From Pelodera strongyloides (lineage: Eukaryota; Nematoda; Chromadorea; Rhabditida; Rhabditidae): a DNA stretch of 64,000 nt. The stretch spans positions 248,001-312,000 of the forward strand of contig JAANDG010000111.1 in NCBI GenBank assembly GCA_036852015.1, written 5' to 3'. Position 1 is the stretch's first letter, and each line of letters begins with the position of its first letter. Shown here in pieces: positions 23,520-37,100 of this stretch. The notes beneath the pieces are model-generated. The model saw only the letters and a program-made list of their open reading frames with translations, ran no database searches and had not been told where the DNA came from. The position numbers were made by a program, and so were the translations under genes.

Positions 23520-24405
23520 CTCTTTATCAGAAAAAACGAAAAGACAGTAGCAAATGTAAATTAACATGAAAAGAGAGATTATGATTATGCAATGTCGCAC
23601 AGGAAAAGGGAAATTATATTTGTTTCCTTCCACCGGCCTTGTTTATTCTTTCCCGATACAAACATTATTGAATGTTGAAGACATGACCGCAGCATTTCAC
23701 TAATGTGAATGGTTTTTATTAGGCAATTTAATCCCTCCTCCCCCCTTTCTTTTTAGCCTTTACCTTTGCTCAATAGTAAGATGGTTTGGTGGTACGTTTT
23801 CCTGAATGGCGCGACGATTTAGATTTAGTTTTAGATCAAGTGGGTTCAACTGTTCAAAATACATGTTCTGCCGTGGTGCTAGTTAGCTAGAGCCTGGTGG
23901 CTGAGCCATATTTTATTGTAGATTATGCAATCGTAAATTGTAGTTATACAATTCCAATTAGCGGTTTATACTAAAACGACATATGAGGATAACATAACTT
24001 TACCAAAGTCCAAAACTCTCCCCGCTCTCTACCTCTGTCCAATCTCTTCTTTGTCTCTCTCTCTCTCTCCCTCCCTCTCTCTCTCTCTCTTCACTGATGA
24101 AATTGAGCGGTGCGCGACGAAATCCTGGCTCGGAAATGCCGCGTCGCGAGGTGCTGGCGTGGCGAGAGCTGGCGCGGAAAGAGCGCGGCACACCGTCAAG
24201 GTTTAGCGTTGCTAACTGGTCCCCCTCATTCTACATTCGCTCTTCTGAATGTTGGGTTTTAGTTTACTTGGCTGGGAACGGTATTCACTATAAAATCACT
24301 ATAAAAACATTATTCAATAACATTTTTCTAACCTCTAGTAGATCTGAAGTTTTCTGTCTTTTGCGAACGATTAGATTCAGCTTCTAATCCTTAAGGACAG
24401 AATCA

Positions 24406-24539
24406 GAGGCCATATTCACCACTCAATTCCCCATGGGGAATTCCCCGTCTTTTCTCTGCTTGTCTCACATTACATTAGAATGCTATTTTCTGTCCCCAGG
24501 GAATATTTCCCCAAGGGAATCGGAGTGGTGAATGTGGCA
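24406..24539. mobile_element. MITE family E, copy 2
   Basis: Inverted ends GAGGCCATATTCACCACTC and GAGTGGTGAATGTGGC. The interior matches 7831-7967 in the opposite orientation (TCCCCATGGGGAATTCCCC, then TCTGTCCCCAGGGAATAT). Confidence 0.8.
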
Positions 24540-25303
24540 TCTGGTGGTCAGTGGTCAGTTCCCAAATTGAATTTATTGACAGAAAATGCATTAGTGGTCA
24601 GCTAAACGGGATTTAGGAGAGGACTTCTGAATAAATGGAGAAACCATGCATGAGCTCTTCGGGTTTTCAATTTGTTGGCTTCATAATATGATTAGCAAGT
24701 CGGAAATGCGTAGAAATCTGAGTCAGTTACGCTCTTCGATTGATGCTCTAATATATTTACACTGTTATATTATATTCCCATCAAAAATTTGATGTTTTAC
24801 GAAATTTCACACACACACAAAATACAATTCGCTCACGAAAAAAACAGTGCGCACCGTTCCGCCTTTGCCAAACTATCGCCAGGTACTCGCGAGTTTAGTG
24901 AGCATTCCTCTGCGAGAACTTGGCGAAGATATGGCGGTGGCACCGCGCACCTTTTGCTCTATTCCGGCGCTGATTTTTTTTATTTTCGTCCGGTCTTTAG
25001 AAATGCATACTTGGGGACTTTTGAGCCTTTGCTGTTCTTCGATCTTTAGGTAAAATGTGAGATCTCTGTTTTTATAATCTTTTTTTACTCATTTTCTCAT
25101 TACTTTTTCTTCTCACGACAAAGTTAATAACATTGATTTAAAATTTAATTCGACGAACGTATCACCTTAGCAGCTGATTTCACGCGTATGTTTCTTTATC
25201 AAAAGTAGAAGATTAAAGGCAAAGAGCTAGGATTATGTTAGAGTGCCAGAGATGATAGAGTAATCCCCTGATGAGTTCAGTGTTTATAAACGTGAGCAAC
25301 ACC

Positions 25304-25500
25304 TTAAAGCGGTATGGCACGCGGTTTGTGGAACGCAGACTGGACAACTGCATTTCCGTGGTTTATGCGCAACTTTATGTGCCCTTCTGGGCATGTGCCG
25401 CACAGAATGGAACATAATTTGCATATAATACAACATGGAAATACAGTTGGCAAGTATGTGTTTCAAAGCAACGTGACATGTGACTTGTGACATGCCTTTA
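25304..25500. mobile_element. MITE family B, copy 1
   Basis: Left end TTAAAGCGGTATGGCACGCG, right end CGTGACATG...CATGCCTTTA. The middle carries CCTTCTGGGCATGTG and ATTTGCATATAATAC, shared with copies at 48543, 49510, 58660 and 59641. Confidence 0.7.
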
Positions 25501-25796
25501 TGAGGGTTACTACTATCGTCCCATTTTTTTTTGTTAAAAACGGAAGTGCGGCTAGACGTAATTTCGTTACTTGTTTAGAAAAATAGATCTACAATTTTTT
25601 TTTGGTTTTCCTAGGTTCTCATACTTACTTTTTGATCTCGCTACGTGTGTTATTTACCCAGTGACCACCCTGGTAGTGAAAACTAGGAAAATTCAACCTT
25701 TCTCTATTACCTTACTTTTGATTTATTTGAACATTTTATCGATAATGTTTTTTACTGATGTTTATAAACTTTGAAGTTCTAGGTTAATTTTAAAAA

Positions 25797-25834
25797 ATGA
25801 AGGCGACTTTCCGCCGTGGTTTTACCATTGGAAG
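25797..25834 (+). CDS. tir-1: tir-1 5' exon 1 (long form)
   Basis: ATG at 25797 reads MKATFRRGFTIG and stops mid-codon at an AG|GTGAGC donor (phase 2). That joins in frame to 27968, whose first base completes a Ser. Thirteen codons is short, so the call rests on ATG, donor and phase agreeing. Confidence 0.5.
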
Positions 25835-28800
25835 GTGAGCCGTTGTTTAGTATCTTTTTATTTTTATTTTTATTGAATACAGTTTTCTTGCCCGGTAAAA
25901 TATTGAATTTTAATTTGATTGAGAGACATAATAATATTCCAATGGTGCAAGGTACTGAACTTTTCAAACCCCTTATAGAGCGTAATAAACAAATACTGCG
26001 ATGTGACCCATCGCGTAAATCATAGTTTCAGGACATTTCATAAACTTCGTTTGCTTGCTTTAAAAATTTAATCCTCAACCAGGTCTATTTCATATGTAAT
26101 GTGGAAAACAGATTATTTCGGGCGCTAAAAAGGACAACAACCGTAAACGTGTTTCGCGTGTAGTTTTTCGGTCTTTATAATTCGTTTATGGCTATTTTTA
26201 TAGAATTGTAGTGTTCTAATAACACACTGTCTAACATACACAAACCAAATAGGAACCGAAAAGCACAGTAGTTTGTTTACGTCACATTTGGCGTGAATTC
26301 AAATACAGTAATCGAGTGCTATTTCCATTGTCCCTTGAGGGCGGGTTTCCTAGAGATCTACCATTTCTCTTTATTTACAGTAACTAACTGGACAGAAGTT
26401 GTGACTAACTAAAGAATGGAAGCTATGAGGAAAAAAGCTTAATAAATTATAAAATACACAATCGTCTTTCAAAATAAACCAAGAGGTCATAGTATCGCCT
26501 TTGAAAGAACTGGTTTGACCCTTTCTCAGGTAATTTGATTAGCCTTGTGCTTATGATACGATATTGGTCCCGTATGGCCGTAAACCCCCGTATGGCCGTA
26601 AACCATTTTTGCGTTTTCTGAACAACCTGGGATTCATTTCCTACTGTAAACCATCGTTTTCGCCTCTTTTTGACCGCGCGTTCGCTCCTTATCTTTTCTA
26701 ATCTTGCTTTCAAGTCTTTTGCGCGTAAATCAAGGACGATTTTCTGCAAAAGTGATGTCATGCGAATACACAAATACCGTGCTCTATTCGCCTATGTTTT
26801 ATTTAGAAATTTTGCATTTTCGACCGGTTTAGTAGCACATTTTATACACATAGTATATGCTAGTACATGCTCATTTATACGTGATTTATGTAGTTTTTGA
26901 AGCCGCTCAAAGCACACGCGATTTTGTAGTTTTGGAGTTACAGATCTATACTGTCTATACAGTGATATTTCCTGGGCTGCGCGTAAGTATTTTTTGTTTA
27001 ACTCCGAAAAAAATTATACAGAATGGTTCCTATAGTATGTGGTTTTGAAACGCATACCGGGCATGTTTTTCCTGATTGTGTTCTATTTATTGTGTGCTCT
27101 TCTGGCACACAAAAAATTGCACTAACCATCAACCTTATGCGCCTTACATGGTGGTATTAAATTCCCATGCGCAAAAGCATCTTGAATTCTTCAAAATTTT
27201 GAATCTATCCATTAGTTTACAATTAAAAGTAGTTTGCAGTTCTGTTTGCGCTGCTGTAGTCCGACTTTATCTTGTTTAACAGTTTAAAAAGTAGTTTACG
27301 GTTTTACCTATCAAAGAGTGCGAACTATTAATTATCACTGTGTTTGCTGGTGATTTTCGCTTAATAATCTGCTCTACAATAGGGATTAACGCGCATTAAA
27401 AGATACAAAACAGTTTAAATGTGAACATAGGGCGACTAATACAAGTACTGATAACAGCAATGACGCCTTCTGCTAAAGCCCCTTGCTCAGTTACTGGGCT
27501 TAGGAATAAAATTAGGAATAAAGAATCGGCTTAAGTTCGCCAGTGACGTCAATTACTGACTTTACTCCCAGGCCCAGGATCATCAGGGGAAAAGTATGTT
27601 GGGGAGCCGCTCTGTTTGGCATCCATTCGTGTGCACGAAATGGGAATAGATAGGGAGAATTGTGCGCGGCCATCATGCCTCAAGTCCGCCAAATCCGCTG
27701 TGTCACACTAGTTTTAGAACAATTTATTTCTTCGCTGGGTAGTTTAAATTGGGGCTCTGTTGTGCTAGTCATCCCTAAAAAAACATACATGCTGATAACG
27801 TTTCCTCGAAGTGACGAAATGAATGGTCTATTATTGTTTTTGTAGCGGCATAGAAAACATATATATTAATGTTTATCTTATTCACTAATAACCTCTGACC
27901 TGCGCGAAGTACGTGCGACAGTAGTACGTTCAAAAATTCAAATTACCGCCTAATTACCTGATTTTAGCGTTCCCCAAATCGGGGAAGAGGAAGAGACGAT
28001 TCCCGGTTCGCTGGACTCGTCCAGTGCCACCTCGCCGGACAGTCTGGCTCCCGCCGATCCCCGGTCCGATCCGAGACCGCCCACCCGGCACCCACTCATC
28101 AAGGTACTGATTGTGTTAAAGTGGCATAACACATGGTTATGAGTTTTGAAGCAGTAAGAGTTAACGACAGGATAACTGTCGTTAAGGACTCGCCCACGCG
28201 ACACGTTCATTTGGGGCATTGGTTCTTTTCTAATCGATAAGAAAGTTTGCTAATCTGAATTACATAATTTACATAATTTGAGCATTGAGGTACATTGAGG
28301 TACATTGAGCAGAAACTGGAGGGAGAGCACTGAAATAAGGAAGGTAGTCGCCACTTTGAAAAAAAAGCCAAAACCACGTACCGTACCTCTTTAAAATTTA
28401 TATTGTGCATACTGTAGGATGTGAAGGCGAAGACTACGATGGGCGATGATCTGGTCAGGGAGGAGCGGAACCAACTGGCACGGCAGGACGCGTCCGTTTC
28501 CGCGTGTCGAAGATCGCCGCTAGGAAGGTTGGTATTTGGTTTTCTAATTTTATTTCAACAAACTAAGAAACATAGTTGTGGGATTGAAAAAGAAACTGAT
28601 TGAAACATCTTTATTGCCACACGACACTAATGTTTAAATGGTAACGGTTGCCGGGAAGTGCCGATTATCGAGCCAATAACTTGTAGGGCTATGCAACTGG
28701 TAGCATTTACGTGACACCATAGCATCACATAGGACATGCACTGTTGTAAACACATAAATGCACCATACTTTGTAGTTTTTTATTGATTTGTTCACCTAAC

Positions 28801-30693
28801 CTACACGTTTGTTTTCATTTATTCATTTATTTATTTTTAATTTGAAGACGATCTCCACTGCTACGGTAAGCGCATTTGCACGTAGTGTTCATAATAGCTT
28901 ATGTTAATGCTTGCATGCGATAATGTGAAAAGCATTAGTTTATTCTTTGAGCATGATATATTACAAACCCATAGGGGCATCCCTTGTACAGTAATGGAAT
29001 GTGTAGAACAGCCGCAAGTGCTCAGCCGCACTTTTTAATAGGCGCGGCACATGCGCCTCAACACCAGACGGACGTCATAAAACCGACTGACACTCCGAAC
29101 ATCCCTTAACACCCCTTGACACCCTATGACGTCATATATTGTATCCACAGTGGAGTGGACATCCAAAACTCAGCAAACCCTTGTACTATCTTATGATGTC
29201 TCGAAGCTGATCAAGAACCAAATAAACACAACAGTGTTTAGTGCTTACCAGCTAGTTTGTCATGTTCATCATGCACATACATATTGTTGCTCAGCGATTT
29301 AGTGAAATATTTAACTAACTTATGAAAATAAGACATTGCTAACAAAATGGCTTAAATTTCTATAAATATGAAGAAAGTGCTATGATGCATGCATGTATAT
29401 GTATACATAATACGACTTTTTTTGTAACGACGTTGCCAGGATGCCTATATGATTCGATAATGCGGTTTGAATTTTTTTTGCGGTTTGACCTGAGGTAGTC
29501 ACATTATGTGAATTGCAACAAGGAATTTTGCATTTAGTATTTGCCCAGCAAGAAGATGAGTAGTTACCTGCCAGACGTCTCATACATACTATACGTGTCC
29601 TCATTACATTGTTTTTAATGCAAACTTATGATCTCTACTGTTATTTTATCTCTATTGTTTTGGTGGTTTTTGTCTGTCCGTTTTGTCTGTATCTTTTAGC
29701 AGTTCTCTCTCGCTCCCTGTCGATCTACCTCTCTCTCTCTTTCTCATTCTCTCTCTCCTCTATCTCCTCTCTCTCTCCCTCTCTTCTCTCGCCTCTCTCC
29801 CTCCCTTTCATCGGCCCTCTGAAGCACCTCCTTTTGAAGATCGTTCACACTCTCTCCACCTCTCGTATAAGCCTTCTGACATCATCGAGAATATATGACC
29901 TCTTTTTGAATTCCATTGATTCGAATTCAAGCCCTTTACTCACACGTTTTCTAGAAATTAAAGTGGAATGCCACGTGGTTTTGAAACGGAAATTTTGTCC
30001 CCTTCTGTGCTGGAAATGTTGGAAGGGCGCATAATTTAGCACATTTTGCGCATGGAAGTGTAGTTGTTCAGCAGACATCTCACAAACCACGTGTCATCCG
30101 CTTAGTTTACTGTGGAGTACTTATACTTATGAGTGATAGATATACTCTGCCGTGAGCCACAACAAAATAACACAGAGTAGGCGATAGAGCAAGCAAATAT
30201 CGTTTTTTTTTATAGAAAAAATTAAGAAACAAAATTAACTTTTTTTATAAGTGAAGAGTACCCCCCAAAATGTTTTCGAAAACTTTCTTGTTTATTATTT
30301 TGCTGCATAACCTTTTTAGTACTTTATACCTTTAGAACGTTTTTCGAGAACTGTAAGAGTGTTTTTAAAGAGCTGTTAATATTTAGAGTTGTTTTTCCTT
30401 TTCAAAGAGAAACAAACTAAACAATTAAAAGGGTTTTTTAAAAGAGTCTGTGAATTAGTTGTTGAAGATCGTTACACATGCAATCTTCTGCAATTTATCA
30501 TTTTACTACAAAATAACTTTAAAAAAACCTGATTTTAGTTATGAAATCGGGCTTCTGCTACACATTCACATTCTTATACACCATTACTTTGGCAGATCCA
30601 TTTTTTCATGGCTCAGTCTGAAGCTTCAGCAATATTCCATGCTTGAACACGTGCATCTTCTACCTTTTTTGGCATCTGAATATGATTTTACCA

Positions 30694-30767
<74 letters not shown>

Positions 30768-32348
30768 ATTTATTGATTTTCTGCCAAAAAAATGGACGAA
30801 TCGACTACGGAAACCGAGTTATCATTTACCGTGAAAAGTAAGAAGAAAACAGTGAGCTTGATCGAAGACCTGCGCAACATCAAACTGTAAGTTTTTGTAC
30901 TTTATAGTTTGTAGATCTTGTTCTGTAGTATGTAGTTTGTATTTTTTGTATCATGTCGCTTTGCGTACTTTACTGTTCGATAGAAGAATATTTTTGTCAC
31001 TTTTCATAAAATCAAAAGGAAAAGAAATTCATGTTTTGTTGAAGCAGGCCATTTTCATCTGATTCTGTTGTAATTAGTAGTATTCATGTTTCCGAGAATT
31101 GTTGATGTGTTAGAGACAGAGAGGGAGAGAGAGAGAGAAAGAGCTGGAGGAGAGAGAAAGAGAAAGAGTTCTAATTGTTCAAAACATATATTCACGAACA
31201 TATAATTATAACGACCGTAATTATAATTTCATTTCATCAAACGCAAGAGTTTTCGCAATGACAACGGCCTGTTTATAAACGAGAATAAACTACGCAACAC
31301 CACTTAACTTAAGTTTTGTAATATTTTGCAATATTTCTCATTTTCTCAATTTTCTAATAAAGTTCACAGTAAGAATTTATAAATTTGTCTATTAAAGAAA
31401 TCAAAGTATTTTGTAAACAGGGACCTTAGTAAGTTATAAGTATAATGCAACACTATAAACTATAGATAGGCCATTTTCTACGGACCTGAACCTTTAAATT
31501 CTTTCCGGCAATTAATACTATTTCTCCGAGTAAAGGAAGTTTCAATTTCCGAAAATATGTCCTACCATGAAAACGGAGTGCGAACTTGAAAAATTTGAAT
31601 AGTTTAAATTTATTTGTTCTTATTGGATACTGAAACAGTAACGTAACTTGTAACTATGTATATACTTACAAGTTTCTAATATTTCTTCCTTATCTGATTA
31701 CTAACCAACGAAACAAATGTGCGTATCATGCAGGGATGCAAACCTTTTAGTGTTATTTATTTTAAAGCGATATAGCAGCCGGTTTTTTTGAAACTTATTT
31801 TGGACAATGAATTCCAATATGTTGTATGCGTTATGGAGCTTCCAACCTTCCCCCGGAAGCTATCCCATCCGGAAAAATTGGTCACATTAACACAATTACA
31901 AACAAATTATACAATTATGCGGGAGATTTTGTGTAAAGAAATGTTGGATAAGTCGGACGACTGTACGGATATAACACCACCTACGTACTCAATGCGCTTC
32001 CACATTTTTCTAGCTAAACAATCGTTATCTTATGTTACAATTTTTATTAGTAGCTTCATTTGCAATCGCGCAATCGTTTCGCATTGCGATCTATAATGTG
32101 CAGTCTTTGCATATTCATATTCTCTCATGTGGGAGCTGCGCTTCACAAACCACGTGCCATATCCCTTTAAATTTCGGCAGGAAATCCCATTTTATTCCCA
32201 TTAAGCATTAAATTCTGCTTCAAAGGTATCGAGACAACATTAATCGGGGCGCTTCTTGAAGAAACTCAAGTGTATCGCATGTCCCGTTTCTTTTCTTGCT
32301 TCGTCTAATTAGAATCCTCTCCCTTTTCCTAATTTTAGTCCTTCCGGG

Positions 32349-32404
<56 letters not shown>

Positions 32405-34116
32405 GGATAAGCAAAAACATCCACTTTAGTCCCTTATGTATTGAACGAGAACAATTGTTTTCTATTTTATTTAGTAATTATAATGAATAGAAAGAAAACA
32501 ATAATCTGTGTAAATTGAAACAATTGATTATTCTAACATAGGCGTCACTTTAAATTTTGATCTCATCCTAAATTGAAGTTTGTCCTTTGCCTTGAACAAC
32601 GCTGTCCAAACTAGAAAGCTATGTTCCTGAACTATATCTGCTGTAGGGACTTTGTCAAGCGTTGTACCTCCTTCTGTTTTTTCTTGTGGATTTAAAGGGA
32701 AACACCGGCCGGTTTTTGAAACGCATCGTTAATAATTGAATTATTACGTATTTATGCAAATTTACTCGCATATAACTCGATTTTTTATTCTAATTTAGGG
32801 TCATTTGCATATGCTGCATAAGAGTGATGGTGTACTCGATGCGTTTCAAAAACCGTCCAGTATTTCGCTTTAAGTTAAGTATGCATAAGTTTTGTTTGAC
32901 TTACGTACATCGTATTCCATAGTAGGGAGAGAACTTGTAGCATCAAACGTCTCACTACAGATATTATATTTCATTACACATTTGCCATGTTGGTCCGTAA
33001 AGTAAGACCCATTAGTAGTTCTTCTCTCGGTTTTCAATTCAGGCCCTATAAGAACAAGAAATCAGCCGTTAGGCCCAGTTTAGGCGCACGGGCAACCCTT
33101 AGGCCCTCTAGCAGGCATGTCCCCCGTAAGCAGAAGTGAAATTGCCCGCATGCCTCTAGCTATCCTGCCCCCAGGCCATTAACACTCTGATGCTCTAGCT
33201 TAATTGCCTGTTCTTTTCAGGCAGCATCGTCCTTGAAACTAACACTTTTTGGGGATCATTAGACATTAGACCGCTTTTCTGGGATGTGCATTTTGATCTT
33301 GCAAAGGTTATAAGCTAATTATGGTACGCATATAATTGCAACTACAAATATTATATGCAAATTTTTCCGCCCGTCTGTGCCCAAGGCCCAAAGGACAAAA
33401 TTTGCATATAATACTTTTAATGTGCTTGTCCAAAATGCATTTCAAACCCATATTTGCAAATTAGCCATTTAGCGTAACACCTCGTTGAACTATCCACGCC
33501 GTGCATTACAGTGCATATAAGTACAATATGTTCTATTTTTATATGAATATATGTAAATGTGTGTTATTTTTGTACTAAATGAGCCCACTTATTTCGATAA
33601 AAACATATTTTCTTCTATATTTCTTTTCTTGGAATGTTAGTGGCGCAAGAACCTTGGCTATTCTGTATTCTGTTTGTCTCCGGTCTTTCAAACAGAAATC
33701 TTTCCTTATTATAAGTTATTAAAATATTGTTGATAGTCTTACTGTAGTCATCTACTATAACATATGTGGGCGTATTTTTTATCCAAGTTGAATAAGTTTA
33801 AAACCACAACTATTACATACATAGAATAAAAAGAACACAAAATTTTAACAAATTCTTGTGCTGATTAGCCGCGACCGCTTGGTGTTTCTTGTTGGTGTAC
33901 AGTACAGAGTTCCTCACGATAAGCTTCAACAAACAACCATAATACACGCCTACGCGGAGTATCTTCTGAGGGATTTATTTCTATTTAAGTATTATATTTG
34001 TATTTATTTTTACCTTTAAAGCAACAATATGCCTTGGAAGTGGTCTGCATATAGTTTTAAAATTTAGGGTTTCATATTTTTTAGAGACAGAGAGAGAGAG
34101 AGAGAGAGAGGGGGGG

Positions 34117-34176
<60 letters not shown>

Positions 34177-37100
34177 GGGGGAGTGGGGGAGGAGAGAGAG
34201 ATGTGAACTAAATGTAGTGTTCAATTTTTTCCTTATTTTGCAACCATGTTTATCCTATATTTTCATAATTTACTAATTTATGGTTTATTTTATTTTAGTT
34301 TTGAATTAGGTTCAAAATTGACCAAGAATTCTAAGGCGTGGGTTTCCTGTGCGTTTTAAGTTTTTCATTTCTTTTTGAAGCGCGCAAAACGTACCGTAAA
34401 CACTGTGTAATCCGTACTGTAAATACAAAGATTTAAGCAATAGTCTGGGGTTACGGAACCTGGATTTTGAGTACAAAACCTCAACAAACTCCCGGTTGAC
34501 GCAGTTTTGTTTTGAATCAAAGACTAACTTTTAAAGCGACATAACGGCCGATTTGTGAAACGTATGTTGGGCCACTGCATTCCTATGTATTTATGCTCAG
34601 TGACCACGAATTGAGCTCGATTATTTATTCTAATCGCGGTCATTTGCATATTGTGGATGGAAATGCAGTTGTCCAAAAACCGGCAGTGCTGCACATTAAT
34701 AAAGTTGTACTTATTCAAAAACCTCTAATTTTATAGTGTAAGAAGTAAGAACTTCGAAAGAAACTTTTGCGTGTTTAGTTCGAAAGTCGTTGCATTATAA
34801 ATTTAGTTGTTTTTAAGCGAGTCACGGAGGCCAAATGTCTATGTTATTTAGTAATCTTGTTTTTCTTTACACACAAAAAAACATTCACCGATCAATGCAT
34901 TTATTTACAAAAGTTAGATCCTCTTGCAGTTCTTCAAAAACTGCGCATTTGTTGCTGCATCATTACCTATTTTTTTAACATTGATATTAGTTATTCACTG
35001 TCAATTGTACAGCTTATAAGAAATCCCACATATGACAAAGGAGAATTTCTTATCTTTCTATATTATCACACTTCATCTTACAAAAATCACTTTCTTATGC
35101 TAATTCCGGAAAAATTGCATATTACAATTACAGTGCTGCCCGATCGATAAATCGATAATCACTGTTATCTGGTTACTGTAGTTCAAAACACACATTCTTA
35201 ATGCTGGATACCAACACACCAAAAACGCCGGAATTCTTTCGCTACGATTTGGACAGCATTCGCGCCACAGTGGAGCGGCACAAGCGCGAATGTCTGGAAA
35301 GCGAGCAACGCAACAAGTAAGTGTACTTTGGGCTTTGTGCTTTGTGGTTTGAACCCTGTGATATCGATTTGGAGTTTGTATTTTGTATTCGAGTTGACGT
35401 ACACAGGTAAGTTTGGAAAAGTTTCACGGTGCTAGAGTGTTTATTTAATGTGAAATTTATATTATTTATTTTATTTTGTTCAGTTGATTTGTTCTGATCT
35501 TGAATATAAATAAATGAAGCGTGCTAAATAATCGGCCACACGAAAACGCGATGCATATTCAACGAGGCCTTTTGACGTCAAAAAAATAGTTGACTTTTGA
35601 TCAAGAAAATTGCTAAAAAAAGTGTAAGTATGTAGAGGCATATCCTGGACGTTCTCCATATATTATATGCAAATTGTGTTTTGTCTGCCTAAATGCCCAA
35701 AAATTTGCAAACAAATTTTACGCTTTTATATAATAAGATAACATTGCTTTCTATATTTAGACCTAATTAGTAACAATCTAATTTTACCAAAGTATGGGTT
35801 TTGCATTGATCTCTCGTATTATCCACATAAGGCCAGCTAAGATGCTTTGTCGTATTCTAAAAACATGTTGTTTTCCTGAGGCTGAAGCTTTTTTCGAAAA
35901 TCAAGAGCCGTAGTTTGATGTAATTATTACCACAATTATTCAGCTAATTGTATTTTTAGAGACTAGATTTAGGAACGGCATGAGATTGCGAATAACAATA
36001 GACAAAGATTTCTCTAAATCCTAAGAAAATATATTCTATTCAATATAATGTAGTTATTTTTTATCCACAATAGTCTAAAGAAATGCGGCTAATTAGGATT
36101 ATTAGGGATTTAGGTGCTCATGAAAAAAAGTGTTAAATAAATGAACAACTAAGCGCCTGCATAGCAAAGGAACGCAACATAAATGTTATGTATTGATCCC
36201 ATTTTTATTTTTATTTTGCAATTTGTCTCAAATATAGTATTGATAAAACAATTAATAATACTTAATTTACCTTCTAAAACCTAGATTGGAATTCACTGAG
36301 TGATATTCGAAAGTGCGCGGCGCATTCTCAATTCCAGCGATATATCTGCGCGAAAATTAGTATAACTTTGAGAACAACGCGCGCCGCGCACATAGAAATA
36401 TTAATAGGTTAAAGTTCGAGTTTGGCTAACTTTCCTAGTCAATCTCTAATACCAAAGAAATCCCTAGTTCCCCCGAATTTTTCCATTTTTCTGTTGACAT
36501 TTTCTGAAGTTCTCTTCATTAATAAGAAATGAATCTTTTGCGCGGAGTGGTCTTTTAACTTACAGAAGTTGGACAAGATACCGAGAATGTTTCTTATTTT
36601 AATAACAGCCGATTATCGCCTTTTTTCTTTTAGATGGTTTTCTTTATACGTTTTTTTATTCCCTTATTTTATCTATCAGCTAAAGTATTAGACACATGTA
36701 CAGGTTTTTTTTCTCAAAGTTTTGCTTCATGGCTTCCGTTTATCCACCGAAATAATGCCCCAGCTATGAGTTCCATAAATTCCAAGCCCTAGTATTTTCG
36801 AGCTCTAGCGCAAGCCACTCATTAGTGCGTATTTTAATATAAAAATGTTTATCCAATCCTCCGTGACGCAAAACCCTCCTAATATTCTTGTTTTTCCTGA
36901 TCTCACACATGAATTGCCGCGGCTCGACAACGCTGAGATAATGAGATCGCAAGTGCGGGCAAGTTCCGCCTAGGCTGCGCGGGACGCGCGCCGGTGTTGC
37001 GCGGAAGCGCAGTTTTTGGAGGGGCGCGCCAGAAGCGGCAACTTGAAATGCATACCTTTCGCACACCCCTAGCGTTCCCCTGCGTCCTGAAAAGTTATTA

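Larger units (their letters stand above)
16351..25796. other. Intergenic region between the membrane-protein gene and tir-1
   Basis: 9.4 kb in which I see no supported exon on either strand. It holds the TG and G tracts, MITEs at 17374, 20646, 23348, 24406 and 25304, and foldbacks at 18221 and 18488. A tandem duplication around CTCACGTGAATGAAATT lies at 19850-19945. A CT-rich run at 24040-24092 leads into GC-rich GTGCGCG repeat sequence at 24110-24200 and 24846-24950. Confidence 0.5.

Noticed and set aside
26447..26773. 108-codon minus-strand frame rich in Arg and Lys
   Set aside because: It spans a tandem CCCGTATGGCCGTAAACC duplication, has no recognised motif, and no splice or promoter support.
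29609..30034. Leu/Ser-rich open frames at 29609-30034 and 39071-39427, and Arg/Glu-rich frames at 40886-41218
   Set aside because: Products of CT or GA simple sequence without splice-phase support beyond the real tir-1 exon edges.
30459..30776. Open frame ending in a long Phe run
   Set aside because: The C-terminal part is the poly(T) tract.
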